DNA of 64,000 nucleotides from Actinomadura rubteroloni (GTDB lineage Bacteria > Actinomycetota > Actinomycetes > Streptosporangiales > Streptosporangiaceae), in NCBI RefSeq assembly GCF_002911665.1, contig NZ_MTBP01000001.1, forward strand, positions 434,001-498,000. The letters run 5' to 3'. The notes beneath the pieces are model-generated. The model ran no database searches, was not told where the DNA came from, and saw only the letters and a program-made list of their open reading frames with translations. Both the position numbers and the translations under genes were made by a program. Positions 20,519 to 28,958 of this stretch are shown in pieces. The number at the start of each line of letters is the position of its first letter. Within the stretch, counting starts at the first letter, position 1.

Positions 20519-21754
20519 GTGAGCCGCACCATCGTGATCTTCGCCGCCGGGTCGCGGGGCGACATCCAGCCGTGCGCGGCGCTCGGCCGGGCGCTGCGGG
20601 CGCGCGGCGACACGGTCCGGCTCGTCGCGAGCGCCCGGTACGCGCCGCTCGCGCACGCGGCCGGGCTGGAGCTGGCGCCGCTCACCGCCGACCCCACCGA
20701 GATCCTGGACTCCGACGCGGGGCAGGAGCTGCTGGCGGGCGGACGCAACCCGATCCGCTTCCTCGGCGGGTTCCGCCGCATCCTCGGCCCGCTCGCCGAA
20801 CGACTGCTCACCGAGTGCCGTGACGCGTGCAAGGGCGCCGATCTGCTGCTCGGGCCGACGCTCGGCATGCTCCCGGCGAACCTCGGCGAGCATCTCGGCA
20901 TCCCGTGGGCGCTGATCCACTTCCAGCCGAGCCGGGCGACGGGCGCGTTCCCGCATCCGTTCGTCCCGCAGGCGGGACGGCTCGGGCCGTGGGCGAACCG
21001 GGCGAGCTTCGCCGCCGTCGACCAGATCGCCTGGCAGCTCTCCCGCCCGTTCATCAACCCGTGGCGCCGCGACGCGCTCGGCCTCGCGCCGCTCCCGCTG
21101 CGCGGCATGGCCCGCGACGACGCGCGGCCCGTCCTCGCGTGCTTCAGCGACGCGGTGGTGCCGCGTCCGGCGGACTGGCCCGCGAACGTCCACCTCACCG
21201 GCTACTGGTTCCTGGACGAGCCCGCCTACGAACCGCCCGCCGACCTCGCCGCGTTCCTCGCCGCCGGGCCGCCGCCGGTCTACGCGGGGTTCGGCAGCAT
21301 GGTCGCCAAGGACCCGGAGCTGACGGACCTGACCGTCCGGACGGCGCTGCGGGTCGCGGGGCTGCGCGGCATCGTGCAGGGCGATCCGGCGACGTCGGAC
21401 GACGATGTGCTCGCCGTCCGGGACGTCCCGCACGCGTGGCTGTTCCCGCGCACGGCGGCGGTCGTCCACCACGGCGGGGCGGGGACGACGGCGGCGGGCC
21501 TGCGCGCGGGCGTCCCGACGATCGTGTGCCCGTTCTTCGGCGACCAGCCGTACTGGGGCGAGCGGGTGGCGGCGCTCGGCGCGGGGCCGGACCCGCTGCC
21601 GTTCCGCGCGCTGACCGTCCCGGGCCTGGCCGCGCGCCTGCGCCGCGCGACGACCGACGCGTCGATCGGCGAGCGCGCCGAAGCGCTCGGGACCCGGCTG
21701 CGCGCGGAGGACGGCGTCGCCCGCGCCCTCGCCGTCCTGGACGCCGTATCGTGA
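20519..21754 (+). CDS. GT1 (UGT/GtfB-like) glycosyltransferase
   Basis: A 411-residue protein. The GTG at 20519 follows GAGAGGAG and the exporter stop by 10 nt. The N-terminus IVIFAAGSRGDIQPCAALGRAL is the diagnostic start of lipid/sterol-type UDP-glycosyltransferases (GSRGDVQP). The C-terminal half has the nucleotide-sugar motif HAWLFPRTAAVVHHGGAGTTAAGLRAGVPTIVCPFFGDQPYW, with the conserved His-Gly-Gly and Asp-Gln, seen here split over residues 300-350. GT1 enzymes transfer sugars from NDP-sugar to lipid, polyketide or terpene acceptors. In the PKS locus it probably glycosylates the product before or during export. A longer upstream frame exists but lies inside the exporter gene. Confidence 0.88.
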   Translation: MSRTIVIFAAGSRGDIQPCAALGRALRARGDTVRLVASARYAPLAHAAGLELAPLTADPTEILDSDAGQELLAGGRNPIRFLGGFRRILGPLAERLLTECRDACKGADLLLGPTLGMLPANLGEHLGIPWALIHFQPSRATGAFPHPFVPQAGRLGPWANRASFAAVDQIAWQLSRPFINPWRRDALGLAPLPLRGMARDDARPVLACFSDAVVPRPADWPANVHLTGYWFLDEPAYEPPADLAAFLAAGPPPVYAGFGSMVAKDPELTDLTVRTALRVAGLRGIVQGDPATSDDDVLAVRDVPHAWLFPRTAAVVHHGGAGTTAAGLRAGVPTIVCPFFGDQPYWGERVAALGAGPDPLPFRALTVPGLAARLRRATTDASIGERAEALGTRLRAEDGVARALAVLDAVS

Positions 21755-22257
21755 CGGACGTGACCAAGCCACGCGGAGACGTCGGCCCGCCGCCCGGCGG
21801 TCCCGACGAGAAGACGACGCTGCTCGCCTTCCTCGACTACCTGCGGGAGGCCGTCGCCGCCAAGCTCGACGGCCTGTCGGAGGAGGAGGCGCGCACGCCG
21901 GGCGTCGCGTCGGGGACGAACCTGCTCGGGCTCGTCCGGCACCTGACCGGCGCCGAGCTGAACTGGTTCGTCTGGGGGTACGCGGGCGAGGACATCACGC
22001 CCGCCAGCCTGAGCTTCACGCCGGACGCGGGCGACACGATCGAGAGCGTCCGCGCCGCCTACCGCGAGGCCACGGCGCGCTGCAACGCGATCGCGGCGGC
22101 GTGCGACGACCTGGCGGCGCCGGGCGTCCGGGCACGGCGCTCGAAGCCCGGCCCGTCTTTGCGGTGGATTCTCGTCCACATGATCGAGGAGACGGCCCGG
22201 CACGCGGGCCACGCCGACATCCTGCGCGAACGGCTCGACGGCGCCACCGGCCGCTAG
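21751..22257 (+). CDS. DinB-like protein (DUF664)
   Basis: A 168-residue four-helix-bundle protein. The GTG overlaps the glycosyltransferase stop (GTGA at 21751-21754). The His pattern of DinB/DUF664 metal sites is visible: LVRHLTGAELNW near residue 65, and HMIEETARHAGHADILRE near 145-160 with two His on one helix. In the family such His ligate a metal and many members act as thiol-dependent transferases. Coupling to the glycosyltransferase places it in the exporter operon; its role there is unknown. Confidence 0.8.
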   Translation: MTDVTKPRGDVGPPPGGPDEKTTLLAFLDYLREAVAAKLDGLSEEEARTPGVASGTNLLGLVRHLTGAELNWFVWGYAGEDITPASLSFTPDAGDTIESVRAAYREATARCNAIAAACDDLAAPGVRARRSKPGPSLRWILVHMIEETARHAGHADILRERLDGATGR

Positions 22258-23090
22258 CCGGCGAAGCTCACGAGGAAGTTCAGCGCCTCCTCGGCCGGGC
22301 TCCCCGGCGGCGCCGTGTAGATCACGAGCAGGTGGTGCTCCGCGCCGGGCACCCGGAACGTCTCGTAGTTCAGCGCGACCTCCCCGACGGCCGGATGCCG
22401 GAACCGCTTCGGCCCGTGCGATTTCTCGCACACGTGGTGGCTCGCCCACAGCTTGCGGAACGTCTCGCTGCCCAGGGACAGCTCGCCGACGAGACGCACG
22501 AGATCCGGGTCGTGCGGACGGCGCCCGGCGGCCATGCGCAGGATGCCGACGGTGTTGCGCGCGGCCTCGTCCCAGTCGGGGTGGACGTCGCGCGCGGCGG
22601 CGTCCAGGAAGATGCGCCGGGCCATGTTCCGCTCGCGCGGCGGGAGGTTCGGGAAGTCGGCGAGCAGCGCCGCCGCCAGGCGGTTCCAGGCCAGGACGTC
22701 GTTGCGGTCGTTCATGATCACGGCCGGGGCGCCGGGGACGGCCGCGACGAGCTGCCGCAGCGCGGGCCGCAGCACGTCGCGTCGGACGGCCGGCGTCCCG
22801 GCGCGCCGGGTCAGCCGCGCCAGGTCGTGCAGGTGGGCGTGCTCGGCGGAGTTGAGGCGCAGCGCCCGGCTGAGCGCGTCCAGGACCTCGGCGGACGGAC
22901 GGTCCGCGCGTCCCTGCTCCAGCCGCACGTAGTAGTCGGTGCTGAGCCCGACCAGCTCGGCGACCTCCTCGCGGCGCAGGCCCGGGACGCGGCGGCGGCC
23001 GGTCGCGGGCAGGCCCACGTCCGCCGGGGACACCGAGGCCCGCCGGACGCGGAGGTAGTCGCCGAGGCTGGTGACGATCAGGTCGGCCAT
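22254..23090 (-). CDS. MmyB-like XRE transcriptional regulator
   Basis: A 278-residue regulator. N-terminal HTH (LGDYLRVRRASVSPADVGLP, then VPGLRREEVAELVGLSTDYYVRLEQGR) with the RREEVA-LSxDYYxRLEQGR pattern typical of actinobacterial MmyB-like proteins. The remainder is the PAS-like MmyB ligand domain (VIMNDRNDVLAWNRLAAALLADF), known in family structures to bind a fatty acid. It is divergent from an MFS transporter, 104 bp away, which it probably controls. Its stop shares a CTAG with the stop of the convergent DinB-like gene. Confidence 0.9.
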   Translation of the reverse strand: MADLIVTSLGDYLRVRRASVSPADVGLPATGRRRVPGLRREEVAELVGLSTDYYVRLEQGRADRPSAEVLDALSRALRLNSAEHAHLHDLARLTRRAGTPAVRRDVLRPALRQLVAAVPGAPAVIMNDRNDVLAWNRLAAALLADFPNLPPRERNMARRIFLDAAARDVHPDWDEAARNTVGILRMAAGRRPHDPDLVRLVGELSLGSETFRKLWASHHVCEKSHGPKRFRHPAVGEVALNYETFRVPGAEHHLLVIYTAPPGSPAEEALNFLVSFAG

Positions 23091-23194
23091 GCCGTCCAGT
23101 ATGCGCGAGTCCGTCCGGGTGAGGGTGGTCCTGCCGTACCCAGGGAACGGCGCTCTCTTCCTGCGGCGGCGGCCCCGCGCGGACGATCGGCGGC

Positions 23195-24667
23195 ATGTCC
23201 ACTCTTACTCTCGACACGTCCCGCGCCCAGCGGGGCTACTGGCCGACGGTCGTCGCGGTCGCGTCCGCCAGCATGATGCTGCCGTTCTCGGTGACCGGGG
23301 CGGCCGTGGCGCTGCCGAGCATGGCGGCGCACCTCGGATCCTCGGTCGGCGGCGCGCAGTGGATGCTGAACGCCTTCAACATCACGTTCGCCGCGCTGCC
23401 GCTCGCCGCCGGGAGCCTCGCCGACCGGCTCGGCCGCCGCCGGGTGCTGCTCACCGGCATCGTGCTGGTCGGCGCGCTGTCGCTGCTGATCGCGCTGGCG
23501 CCGTCGATGGCCCTGGTCGATGTGGCCCGGACGGTCCAGGGCGCCGGTGCGGCGGCCGTCCTCGCCTCGGGCGCGGCCGTGCTGGCGCACTCGACGTCCG
23601 GACGGCGCCGCCAGCTCGCCTTCGGCCTCCTCGGCACCGCGTTCGGGACGGGCCTCGCGATCGGCCCGCTCGTCGCCGGGGCGCTGGTCGACGCGGCGGG
23701 CTGGCGTTCGGTGTTCCTGCTGGTCGCGGCCATGTCGGTGCCCGCGTGGCTGTGCGCGACGCGGGCTCCCGAGTCGCGCAACCCCGCGCCGCCCGCCGTG
23801 GACGTCGCCGGGCTCGTCACGTTCACCGCCGGGCTGGCGTGCCTGTCGTTCGCGTTCGTCCAGGCGGGGTCGGCGGGCTGGGGCGCTTGGAGCACGCTGC
23901 TGCCGCTCGTCGCCGCCGTCGCGCTGGTCGCGCTGTTCGCCGTGGTCGAGACGCGGCTGGCCGGACGGGCGATGTTCGACGTCCGGCTGTTCCGGCGTCC
24001 CGAGTTCGTCGCGGTGGTGTGCCAGCCGTTCACAGTGACGCTCGGGTTCGTGATCATGCTCGTCTACCTGCCCGCCTACCTCCAGGGCGTCGGCGGCCGG
24101 ACGACCTCGGCGAGCGGCCTGCTCCTGCTGCCGATGACCGCCCCGGTGCTGCTGCTGCCGCTCGCGGCGAGCCGGCTCGCGGCGCGGACGTCCGTGCGGG
24201 CGGTGCTGACCGGGGCGTCCGCGCTGATCGTCCTCGGCGCGCTGCTGCTGACGACGCTGCACAGCGGCGGTTCGTGGTGGGCTCTGGCGTTGCCGCTGCT
24301 GCCGTTCGGCGCGGGGGTGGGCCTGGCGTTCGGCGTGATGGACAACGCGGCCGTCAGCACCGTCCCGGTCGAGAACGCCGGGGCGGCGGCGGGCATCTTC
24401 AACACGATGCGGATCACCGGCGAGTCGGTGGCCGTCGCCGGGGCGGCGGCGCTGCTCACGACGCTGACGGCCGCGCGGCTGAACGGCGTCCCGGCGGACG
24501 TCGCGACGCGGATCGCCGGCGAGGCCGTCCAGGGCCAGGTCGCCGCCGCCCATCAGGCCGCTTTGTCTGCGGGCTTCACCAGCGCCTTCCACACCGTCGG
24601 GCTCGTCCTGGCGGTGCTGTCCACGATCGGCGGCGTCCTCACCTACCGGGCGCTCACACCCCGCTAG
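23195..24667 (+). CDS. MFS transporter, DHA2-type
   Basis: A 490-residue protein with 14 hydrophobic segments. The usual helix-1 region is present (VTGAAVALPSMAAHLGSSVGGAQWMLNAFN), the loop 2-3 motif GSLADRLGRRRVLL, and a motif C-like stretch (FGTGLAIGPLVAGALV). Such proteins are proton-driven multidrug or metabolite exporters in the cytoplasmic membrane. It is divergent from the MmyB-like regulator, which may repress it until a ligand binds. Confidence 0.88.
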   Translation: MSTLTLDTSRAQRGYWPTVVAVASASMMLPFSVTGAAVALPSMAAHLGSSVGGAQWMLNAFNITFAALPLAAGSLADRLGRRRVLLTGIVLVGALSLLIALAPSMALVDVARTVQGAGAAAVLASGAAVLAHSTSGRRRQLAFGLLGTAFGTGLAIGPLVAGALVDAAGWRSVFLLVAAMSVPAWLCATRAPESRNPAPPAVDVAGLVTFTAGLACLSFAFVQAGSAGWGAWSTLLPLVAAVALVALFAVVETRLAGRAMFDVRLFRRPEFVAVVCQPFTVTLGFVIMLVYLPAYLQGVGGRTTSASGLLLLPMTAPVLLLPLAASRLAARTSVRAVLTGASALIVLGALLLTTLHSGGSWWALALPLLPFGAGVGLAFGVMDNAAVSTVPVENAGAAAGIFNTMRITGESVAVAGAAALLTTLTAARLNGVPADVATRIAGEAVQGQVAAAHQAALSAGFTSAFHTVGLVLAVLSTIGGVLTYRALTPR

Positions 24668-24703
24668 TGCTCGTTCACCGGGGTCGGCGAACAGGACGAC
24701 GGC

Positions 24704-25081
24704 TCAGGAGGTGAGCGGCTCGATCTCCCCCGCGAAGACGATGACCTGGTCGATGAGGCTCCGTCGCAGATGGACGACATCCGTTCCCGCCAGGCGGGGG
24801 CCTCCGTCGGGAGTGGTGAAGACCCACCGGTACCGGGCCCATTCGTCGGGCATGTCGACCGCTGAGCTGCGCACCATCGTGCCGGCCCCCGCCGGGTGGT
24901 GGCGGATGTCCAGCACGAACCGCCCGACCGCCCCGATTCCCTCGCTGCGGCCCAACGGCCCCCAGAAGACCACGTCCGACGTCAGCGCCTGGGAGAGCAG
25001 GGCGGTCACATCGCTGTCGTCCGAGGCGTTGAACGCGGAGATGAAGGTGTCGATCGCGGAGCGTGCGGCCTCTTCCTGCAT
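24704..25081 (-). CDS. SnoaL-like / NTF2-like protein
   Basis: A 125-residue single-domain protein. The start has the helix AARSAIDTFISAFNASDD, then SQALTSDVVFWGPLGRSEGIGAVGRFV, the cone-shaped alpha+beta pattern of NTF2-like proteins (ketosteroid-isomerase/SnoaL type). The conserved DVVFWGP and the later RYRWVFTTPDG strand fit. No catalytic Asp/His set can be assigned. Short gaps on either side place it on the same strand as the VOC gene; substrate unknown. Confidence 0.75.
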   Translation of the reverse strand: MQEEAARSAIDTFISAFNASDDSDVTALLSQALTSDVVFWGPLGRSEGIGAVGRFVLDIRHHPAGAGTMVRSSAVDMPDEWARYRWVFTTPDGGPRLAGTDVVHLRRSLIDQVIVFAGEIEPLTS

Positions 25082-25144
25082 GCCCCACTAATACCAGCCG
25101 CTTCGCGTGCGCTCCTCCCACGAGCGGCCTTCCGGTCACAGCCG

Positions 25145-25540
25145 CTAGTACGACTGAAGCTCGATCAGGTTGCCCTCCGGGTCGCGCAGGTGCGCGGCCC
25201 GGAGCGTCGCCCCCCAGGCCGGACGGTCCTGCGGCGCGGCCACACTCCGCGCGCCGAGCGCGATGAGCCGTTCGGCGGCCGTGTCCACGTCGTCCACGCG
25301 GAAGACGAGCATGCCCCGGTCCTGTCCCGCGGGCCGCCCGGTCTCCCCGGTGATCTCGGCGATGGCCGCGCGACCGAACAGCGACAGCACGGCCTGGCCG
25401 TCCAGGTCCCAGTTCGCGTACCGGGCCTGCGGGACGACCTTCACCGGCTCGATGCCCAGCAGCTCCCGCAGCGCCTCCTCATAGAACCGAGCGGACGTGG
25501 CGAAGTCGTCAACGAGCAGGCGCGGATAGAGCGCGTCCAT
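25145..25540 (-). CDS. VOC (glyoxalase/bleomycin-resistance fold) protein
   Basis: A 131-residue protein with two betaalphabetabetabeta modules. It starts LYPRLLVDDFATSARFYEEALRELLG, the usual VOC opening, and ends AHLRDPEGNLIELQSY, with the metal-ligand Glu in the last strand. The first His is replaced (MDALYPRLLV), so metal binding may be incomplete. AGGA precedes ATG. It is divergent from a MarR regulator with a palindrome between them, suggesting regulated detoxification or resistance. Confidence 0.85.
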   Translation of the reverse strand: MDALYPRLLVDDFATSARFYEEALRELLGIEPVKVVPQARYANWDLDGQAVLSLFGRAAIAEITGETGRPAGQDRGMLVFRVDDVDTAAERLIALGARSVAAPQDRPAWGATLRAAHLRDPEGNLIELQSY

Positions 25541-25565
25541 GGGCCCGTCCTTCCGTAGGTCATGT

Positions 25566-25576
25566 CCAACGATTGG
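25566..25576. promoter_or_regulatory. Candidate MarR operator
   Basis: CCAA-CGA-TTGG forms a perfect 4-bp-arm inverted repeat between the divergent VOC and MarR genes, followed by TCAAG. Location and symmetry suit autoregulation by the MarR protein; the arms are short. Confidence 0.35.
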
Positions 25577-25597
25577 TCAAGCCCTACGATAGACCCC

Positions 25598-26053
25598 ATG
25601 AGCGACACCGTGCCGCCCCGCCTGCTCGGCATCTCGACGTACGTCCTCGCCCGCGTGGGTCGCACGGGACGCGCCCGCATGGCCGCGATGCTCCGCGAAC
25701 GCGGCCTCACGCTCTGGGACCTGGCCGTCCTGACGGCCTTGGACGACTCGCCGCCCGCGTCGCAACGCGCCCTGGCCCGCCGCTTCGCCATCGACCCGAG
25801 CGACCTCGTGGACGTCATGGCACGCCTACTCGAAGCCGGCCTGATCGGCCGCGACCGCGACCCCACCGACCGCCGCCGCTACCTGATCACGCTGACCGCA
25901 CGCGGACGCGCCGAACTCGACCACGCCACCGCCCAGGCCGCCGACCTGGACGAAACGCTCCTGGCGCCGCTGTCCCCCGACGAACGCGCCCAGTTCACGG
26001 CCATGCTCCACCGCCTGCACGCCCACCACGCCGAACGGGGCATCACGCCCTAG
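25598..26053 (+). CDS. MarR-family transcriptional regulator
   Basis: A 151-residue winged-helix regulator. The core is LWDLAVLTALDDSPPASQRALARRFAIDPSDLVDVMARLLEAGLIGRDRDPTDRRRYLITLT: recognition helix followed by the wing with conserved DRR. I chose ATG 25598 (an in-frame ATG at 25562 would add 12 residues and overlap the palindrome). It probably controls the divergent VOC gene and itself. Its stop shares CTAG with the convergent macrodomain gene. Confidence 0.88.
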   Translation: MSDTVPPRLLGISTYVLARVGRTGRARMAAMLRERGLTLWDLAVLTALDDSPPASQRALARRFAIDPSDLVDVMARLLEAGLIGRDRDPTDRRRYLITLTARGRAELDHATAQAADLDETLLAPLSPDERAQFTAMLHRLHAHHAERGITP

Positions 26054-26526
26054 TCGTGGTCATAGATCGTGACGGCCACCCCCCGATCGACGAGGTTCTG
26101 CCGCACGAGCGGCTCCACGCGCTCCCACTTCCCGCCCGCCAGACCACATCCGATGCGCGGCGCGTGAACGCTCGCGCCCAGCTCCAGCGCCTTGGACCCG
26201 ACCGCCGCCAGGCACTCATCAATCGCGTCATACCGGACGGGCGGCCCTTTGCTCCCCGTCCGCGTCCCGTGCTGCCCCACCATGTTCGCCACCCACACCA
26301 GCCGCTCGACCTGCACGAACTGCACGGCGCCGAGCCGGAACCCGCTTCCCGGCCGTCCGCGCCACCAGGCCCGGTACTCCTTCTCCGGCTCGGCCCACCG
26401 AGCCGACACCGCGAGCACGAACCCCTTCCCCCACCCGCCCCGGTCGTTGCACACGTGCGCGATGAGCTTGACGCCCTTGGCCTGCGGAGCCGTAGCGTCC
26501 CCGCGCACGAACCGGATCCCGTCCAC
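26050..26526 (-). CDS. Macrodomain protein (ADP-ribose-binding, Poa1/TARG1-like)
   Basis: A 158-residue protein starting at GTG. It opens IRFVRGDATAPQAKGVKLIAHVCNDRGGWGKGFVLAV: the GDAT, IAHxCND and GGWGKGF segments are the ligand-binding loops of macrodomains in the branch that includes ADP-ribose-1''-phosphate phosphatase Poa1 and TARG1. The later HAPRIGCGLAGGKWERV is the second phosphate-binding loop with catalytic-site Gly residues. Family role: removes or binds ADP-ribose, including from modified macromolecules. The gene is on its own strand between MarR and a hydrolase. A role in reversing ADP-ribosylation of nucleic acid or protein is inference. Confidence 0.88.
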   Translation of the reverse strand: MDGIRFVRGDATAPQAKGVKLIAHVCNDRGGWGKGFVLAVSARWAEPEKEYRAWWRGRPGSGFRLGAVQFVQVERLVWVANMVGQHGTRTGSKGPPVRYDAIDECLAAVGSKALELGASVHAPRIGCGLAGGKWERVEPLVRQNLVDRGVAVTIYDHD

Positions 26527-26640
26527 GTCCCGAACCTAACCGCCGCCACCGACAGAACGGCCCGGTCAGCGACCGGTGCGCGGACGGTCAGCGGACGCCG
26601 CCACAGTGCAGTTCATCGACACCCGACGGAGGTCACGATC

Positions 26641-27426
26641 ATGAACGGCACCCGCAGCGAGCTGCACATCGACGGCCGCCGGCTCTCCTACCTGGACTTC
26701 GGCGGCCCCGGCCGTCCTCTGCTGGCCCTGCACGGCCACCTCTCCGAGGCGGACGCCTGGTCCGGCCTGGCGCGAGCGCTGGCGCCGGGCTGGCGCGTCA
26801 TCGCCCCTGACCAGCGCGGCCACGGCGACTCCGACCGGGCGTCGTCCTACACCCGCGACGACTACGTGGCCGACGCGATAGCCCTCCTGGACCACCTGGG
26901 GATCTCGCAGGCCGTGACGCTAGGGCACTCCGGCGGCGCCATCACCGCGTTCCAGATCGCCGCCCGCCACCCCGGCCGCGTCGCGGCGATCGTCAACGTC
27001 GAGGGGCCGGTCTGCGACCTGGACGACGGCCCGAGCGCCCTCGCGTTCGTCCTGCCCATGCCCTACACCGCCCCCGACCGCCAAGCGCTCTTGGACGCCA
27101 TCGGCCCGCTGGCCCCGGTCCTCGGCGACAAGCTGCGTCCTACGCCCGACGGAGGCTGGCGCCTGCCCTTCCACCCGCAGGACACCGTCACGTCAGAACA
27201 GGGAACGCACGGCGACCACTGGCCCGACTGGACGGCCACCACCTGCCCCGCCCTGTTCGTCCTGGCCTCCCACAGCCAGGTCATCACGCCCGAGCAAGGC
27301 CGTCAGATCGTCGCCCGCCGTCCCAACACGCGCGTAGCCGAACTGGACGGCGACCACTTCGCCCACGCCACCGACCCCGAAGCCTTCACCGCCGCCGTCA
27401 GAACCTTCCTGATGACCCTCTCGTGA
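26641..27426 (+). CDS. Alpha/beta hydrolase
   Basis: A 261-residue single-domain hydrolase. The oxyanion motif LLALHGHLSEADAW comes first, then VIAPDQRGHGDSDRA, and the nucleophile elbow LGHSGGA with Ser near residue 98. The acid is within PALFVLASHSQVITPEQ and the catalytic His is in LDGDHFAHATDPEAF. It has the size and pattern of haloalkane-dehalogenase/esterase-like enzymes; the substrate is unknown. GGAGG lies upstream of ATG. It is a single-gene unit. Confidence 0.88.
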   Translation: MNGTRSELHIDGRRLSYLDFGGPGRPLLALHGHLSEADAWSGLARALAPGWRVIAPDQRGHGDSDRASSYTRDDYVADAIALLDHLGISQAVTLGHSGGAITAFQIAARHPGRVAAIVNVEGPVCDLDDGPSALAFVLPMPYTAPDRQALLDAIGPLAPVLGDKLRPTPDGGWRLPFHPQDTVTSEQGTHGDHWPDWTATTCPALFVLASHSQVITPEQGRQIVARRPNTRVAELDGDHFAHATDPEAFTAAVRTFLMTLS

Positions 27427-27430
27427 GCCA

Positions 27431-27781
27431 CTAGAACCCGGAAGCGCGCTTGTACTCCCCGTAGGTGTCGCCCAGCAGGTAGCGGAGGTCGTCGTTCAGC
27501 GCCGTCCCCACCTCGGGCGGCACCCGCTCCGGACCTCGGCCGACGAGCGTGGCGAACCACTCCAGCAACACGTCCCCCGCGCCCGGCCGACTCCGCGCTC
27601 CGACGCAGGGCCACTCTGCGATGCACAGCGGCTCGTCCGGGGAGGCCCCGAGTTCCGCGAACTTCCGAGCCGAAAGCGTCAACCGCACCAACCACCCGCT
27701 ACGCGCCCCGAAAATCCGCTCGGCGCTGTGGACGCGGATGCCGTCCCGATCCGCGAGCCGCTGTAAGCGTCGTGCCGACAT
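27431..27781 (-). CDS. Hypothetical protein
   Basis: A 116-residue soluble protein. The start at 27781 has GGAGGG 6 nt upstream; a longer frame to 27811 lacks an RBS. It begins SARRLQRLADRDGIRVHSAERIFG and ends RYLLGDTYGEYKRASGF. It contains no recognised domain. The gene is convergent with the alpha/beta hydrolase, with only 4 bp between the stops. Confidence 0.6.
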   Translation of the reverse strand: MSARRLQRLADRDGIRVHSAERIFGARSGWLVRLTLSARKFAELGASPDEPLCIAEWPCVGARSRPGAGDVLLEWFATLVGRGPERVPPEVGTALNDDLRYLLGDTYGEYKRASGF

Positions 27782-27989
27782 GCCGATCCCTCCCCGTGGA
27801 CCCGCGCACACCGAACACGCCGGTTTCGCCGCAGTGCCGGCCTCTGATCCCCAAGGCCAACGCCCTCAATCGACCATACAGCCACAGTTGTCTTTTTGAC
27901 AGACGCCCACAAAGACGACAATCCACACAGCCATCGTCCGCAACGCCGAACCGCTGAACCGTGCCCCGTGAACGTGCGCGGCGGCATGC

Positions 27990-28886
27990 TCAGCCAGCGT
28001 CCAGCCGCCGTCGCACTTCGGCGGACAGCCCGACGACGGCCTCCCGCAGCGCCGCGACAAAGCCGGGGCACGGGTGGCCGGGACGATGTGCGAGGACGGT
28101 CGGACGGACCGCCGCCGGATCGTCCACCGCGACCACCGCCACCGAAGACGGCAGCATCGGCACCGCCAGCCCCGGGACGACGGTGACACCGAGCCCGGCG
28201 GCGACCAGGCCGAGCTTGGCCGTCCAGTCGCGGGCCACGAACGCCACGTCCCACTCCCCCGGCCAAGTGCCGAGCAGAGTCGACCCCGTATCGGCGGCAC
28301 CCGCAACCCACCGTTCGGCCCGCAACGCATCCGGCGGCACAGCCGGCCCACCCGCCAGCGGATGCCCGGCGGCGACCGCGACAAGCAGCGGATCATCCAC
28401 AAGATGCACGACCTCAACACCCTCAGGAACCGGCCCGGTCGCGACGGCCGCATCCAACCGCCCCCGCGCAACCGCAGCCAGCAGGCTCGGACTCAACCCC
28501 TCCCGCAACAACACCCGAATCTGCGGCTCACGTTCGCCCAGCGCAGCCAACGCACGCGGCACCAACGCCGCAGTAGCCGTGGCGAACGCACCGACGCGCA
28601 GCCGGACGGGCGCACGCGACCCAAGGCCGTCCAGCTCCTGCCGAACCGCATGCAGATCAGCGAGCACAGCGTCAGCACGCCGAGCCACAACCCGTCCGGC
28701 AGCGGTAGGCCGCACACCACGCGCCTGCCGCTCGAACAACGCCCGCCCCGCCGCCCGCTCCATCAACGCGATCTGCCGGGACACCGCCGACTGCGTGTAC
28801 CCGAGCCGGTCGGCAGCCAACGAGAACGAGCCAAGACGAACCGCCTCACGGACCACCCGCAGCCCGGCAACAGTGAACTCACTCAT
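27990..28886 (-). CDS. LysR-family transcriptional regulator
   Basis: A 298-residue regulator (ATG 28886; an in-frame alternative at 28904 adds 6). N-terminal HTH: LRVVREAVRLGSFSLAADRLGYTQSAVSRQIALMERAAG, an exact match to the LysR pattern. The C-terminal periplasmic-binding-like effector domain follows (LRVGAFATATAALVPRALAAL). It is divergent from a SnoaL-like gene across a 72-bp gap that holds an inverted repeat, so it most likely controls that gene. Slightly lower GC3 than its neighbours to the left. Confidence 0.92.
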   Translation of the reverse strand: MSEFTVAGLRVVREAVRLGSFSLAADRLGYTQSAVSRQIALMERAAGRALFERQARGVRPTAAGRVVARRADAVLADLHAVRQELDGLGSRAPVRLRVGAFATATAALVPRALAALGEREPQIRVLLREGLSPSLLAAVARGRLDAAVATGPVPEGVEVVHLVDDPLLVAVAAGHPLAGGPAVPPDALRAERWVAGAADTGSTLLGTWPGEWDVAFVARDWTAKLGLVAAGLGVTVVPGLAVPMLPSSVAVVAVDDPAAVRPTVLAHRPGHPCPGFVAALREAVVGLSAEVRRRLDAG

Positions 28887-28906
28887 GCGCAAAACAGATA
28901 CCACAC

Positions 28907-28930
28907 ATGCGAAAGATTCGTTTGCCGCAT
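28907..28930. promoter_or_regulatory. Candidate LysR-binding site
   Basis: ATGCG (28907-28911) and CGCAT (28926-28930) bound a 24-bp imperfect palindrome, with AAA and TTT just inside, in the middle of the LysR/SnoaL divergent region. LysR sites usually have this spacing and overlap the target promoter. Confidence 0.4.
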
Positions 28931-28958
28931 ACCTGCCCTGCTCCCTACCGTGGCAGCC

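Noticed and set aside
10268..22257. An FAAL (fatty acyl-AMP ligase) to load the PKS N-terminal ACP
   Set aside because: No adenylating-enzyme motifs are present in this locus or anywhere else in the window, so the loading partner must be elsewhere or the model is wrong.
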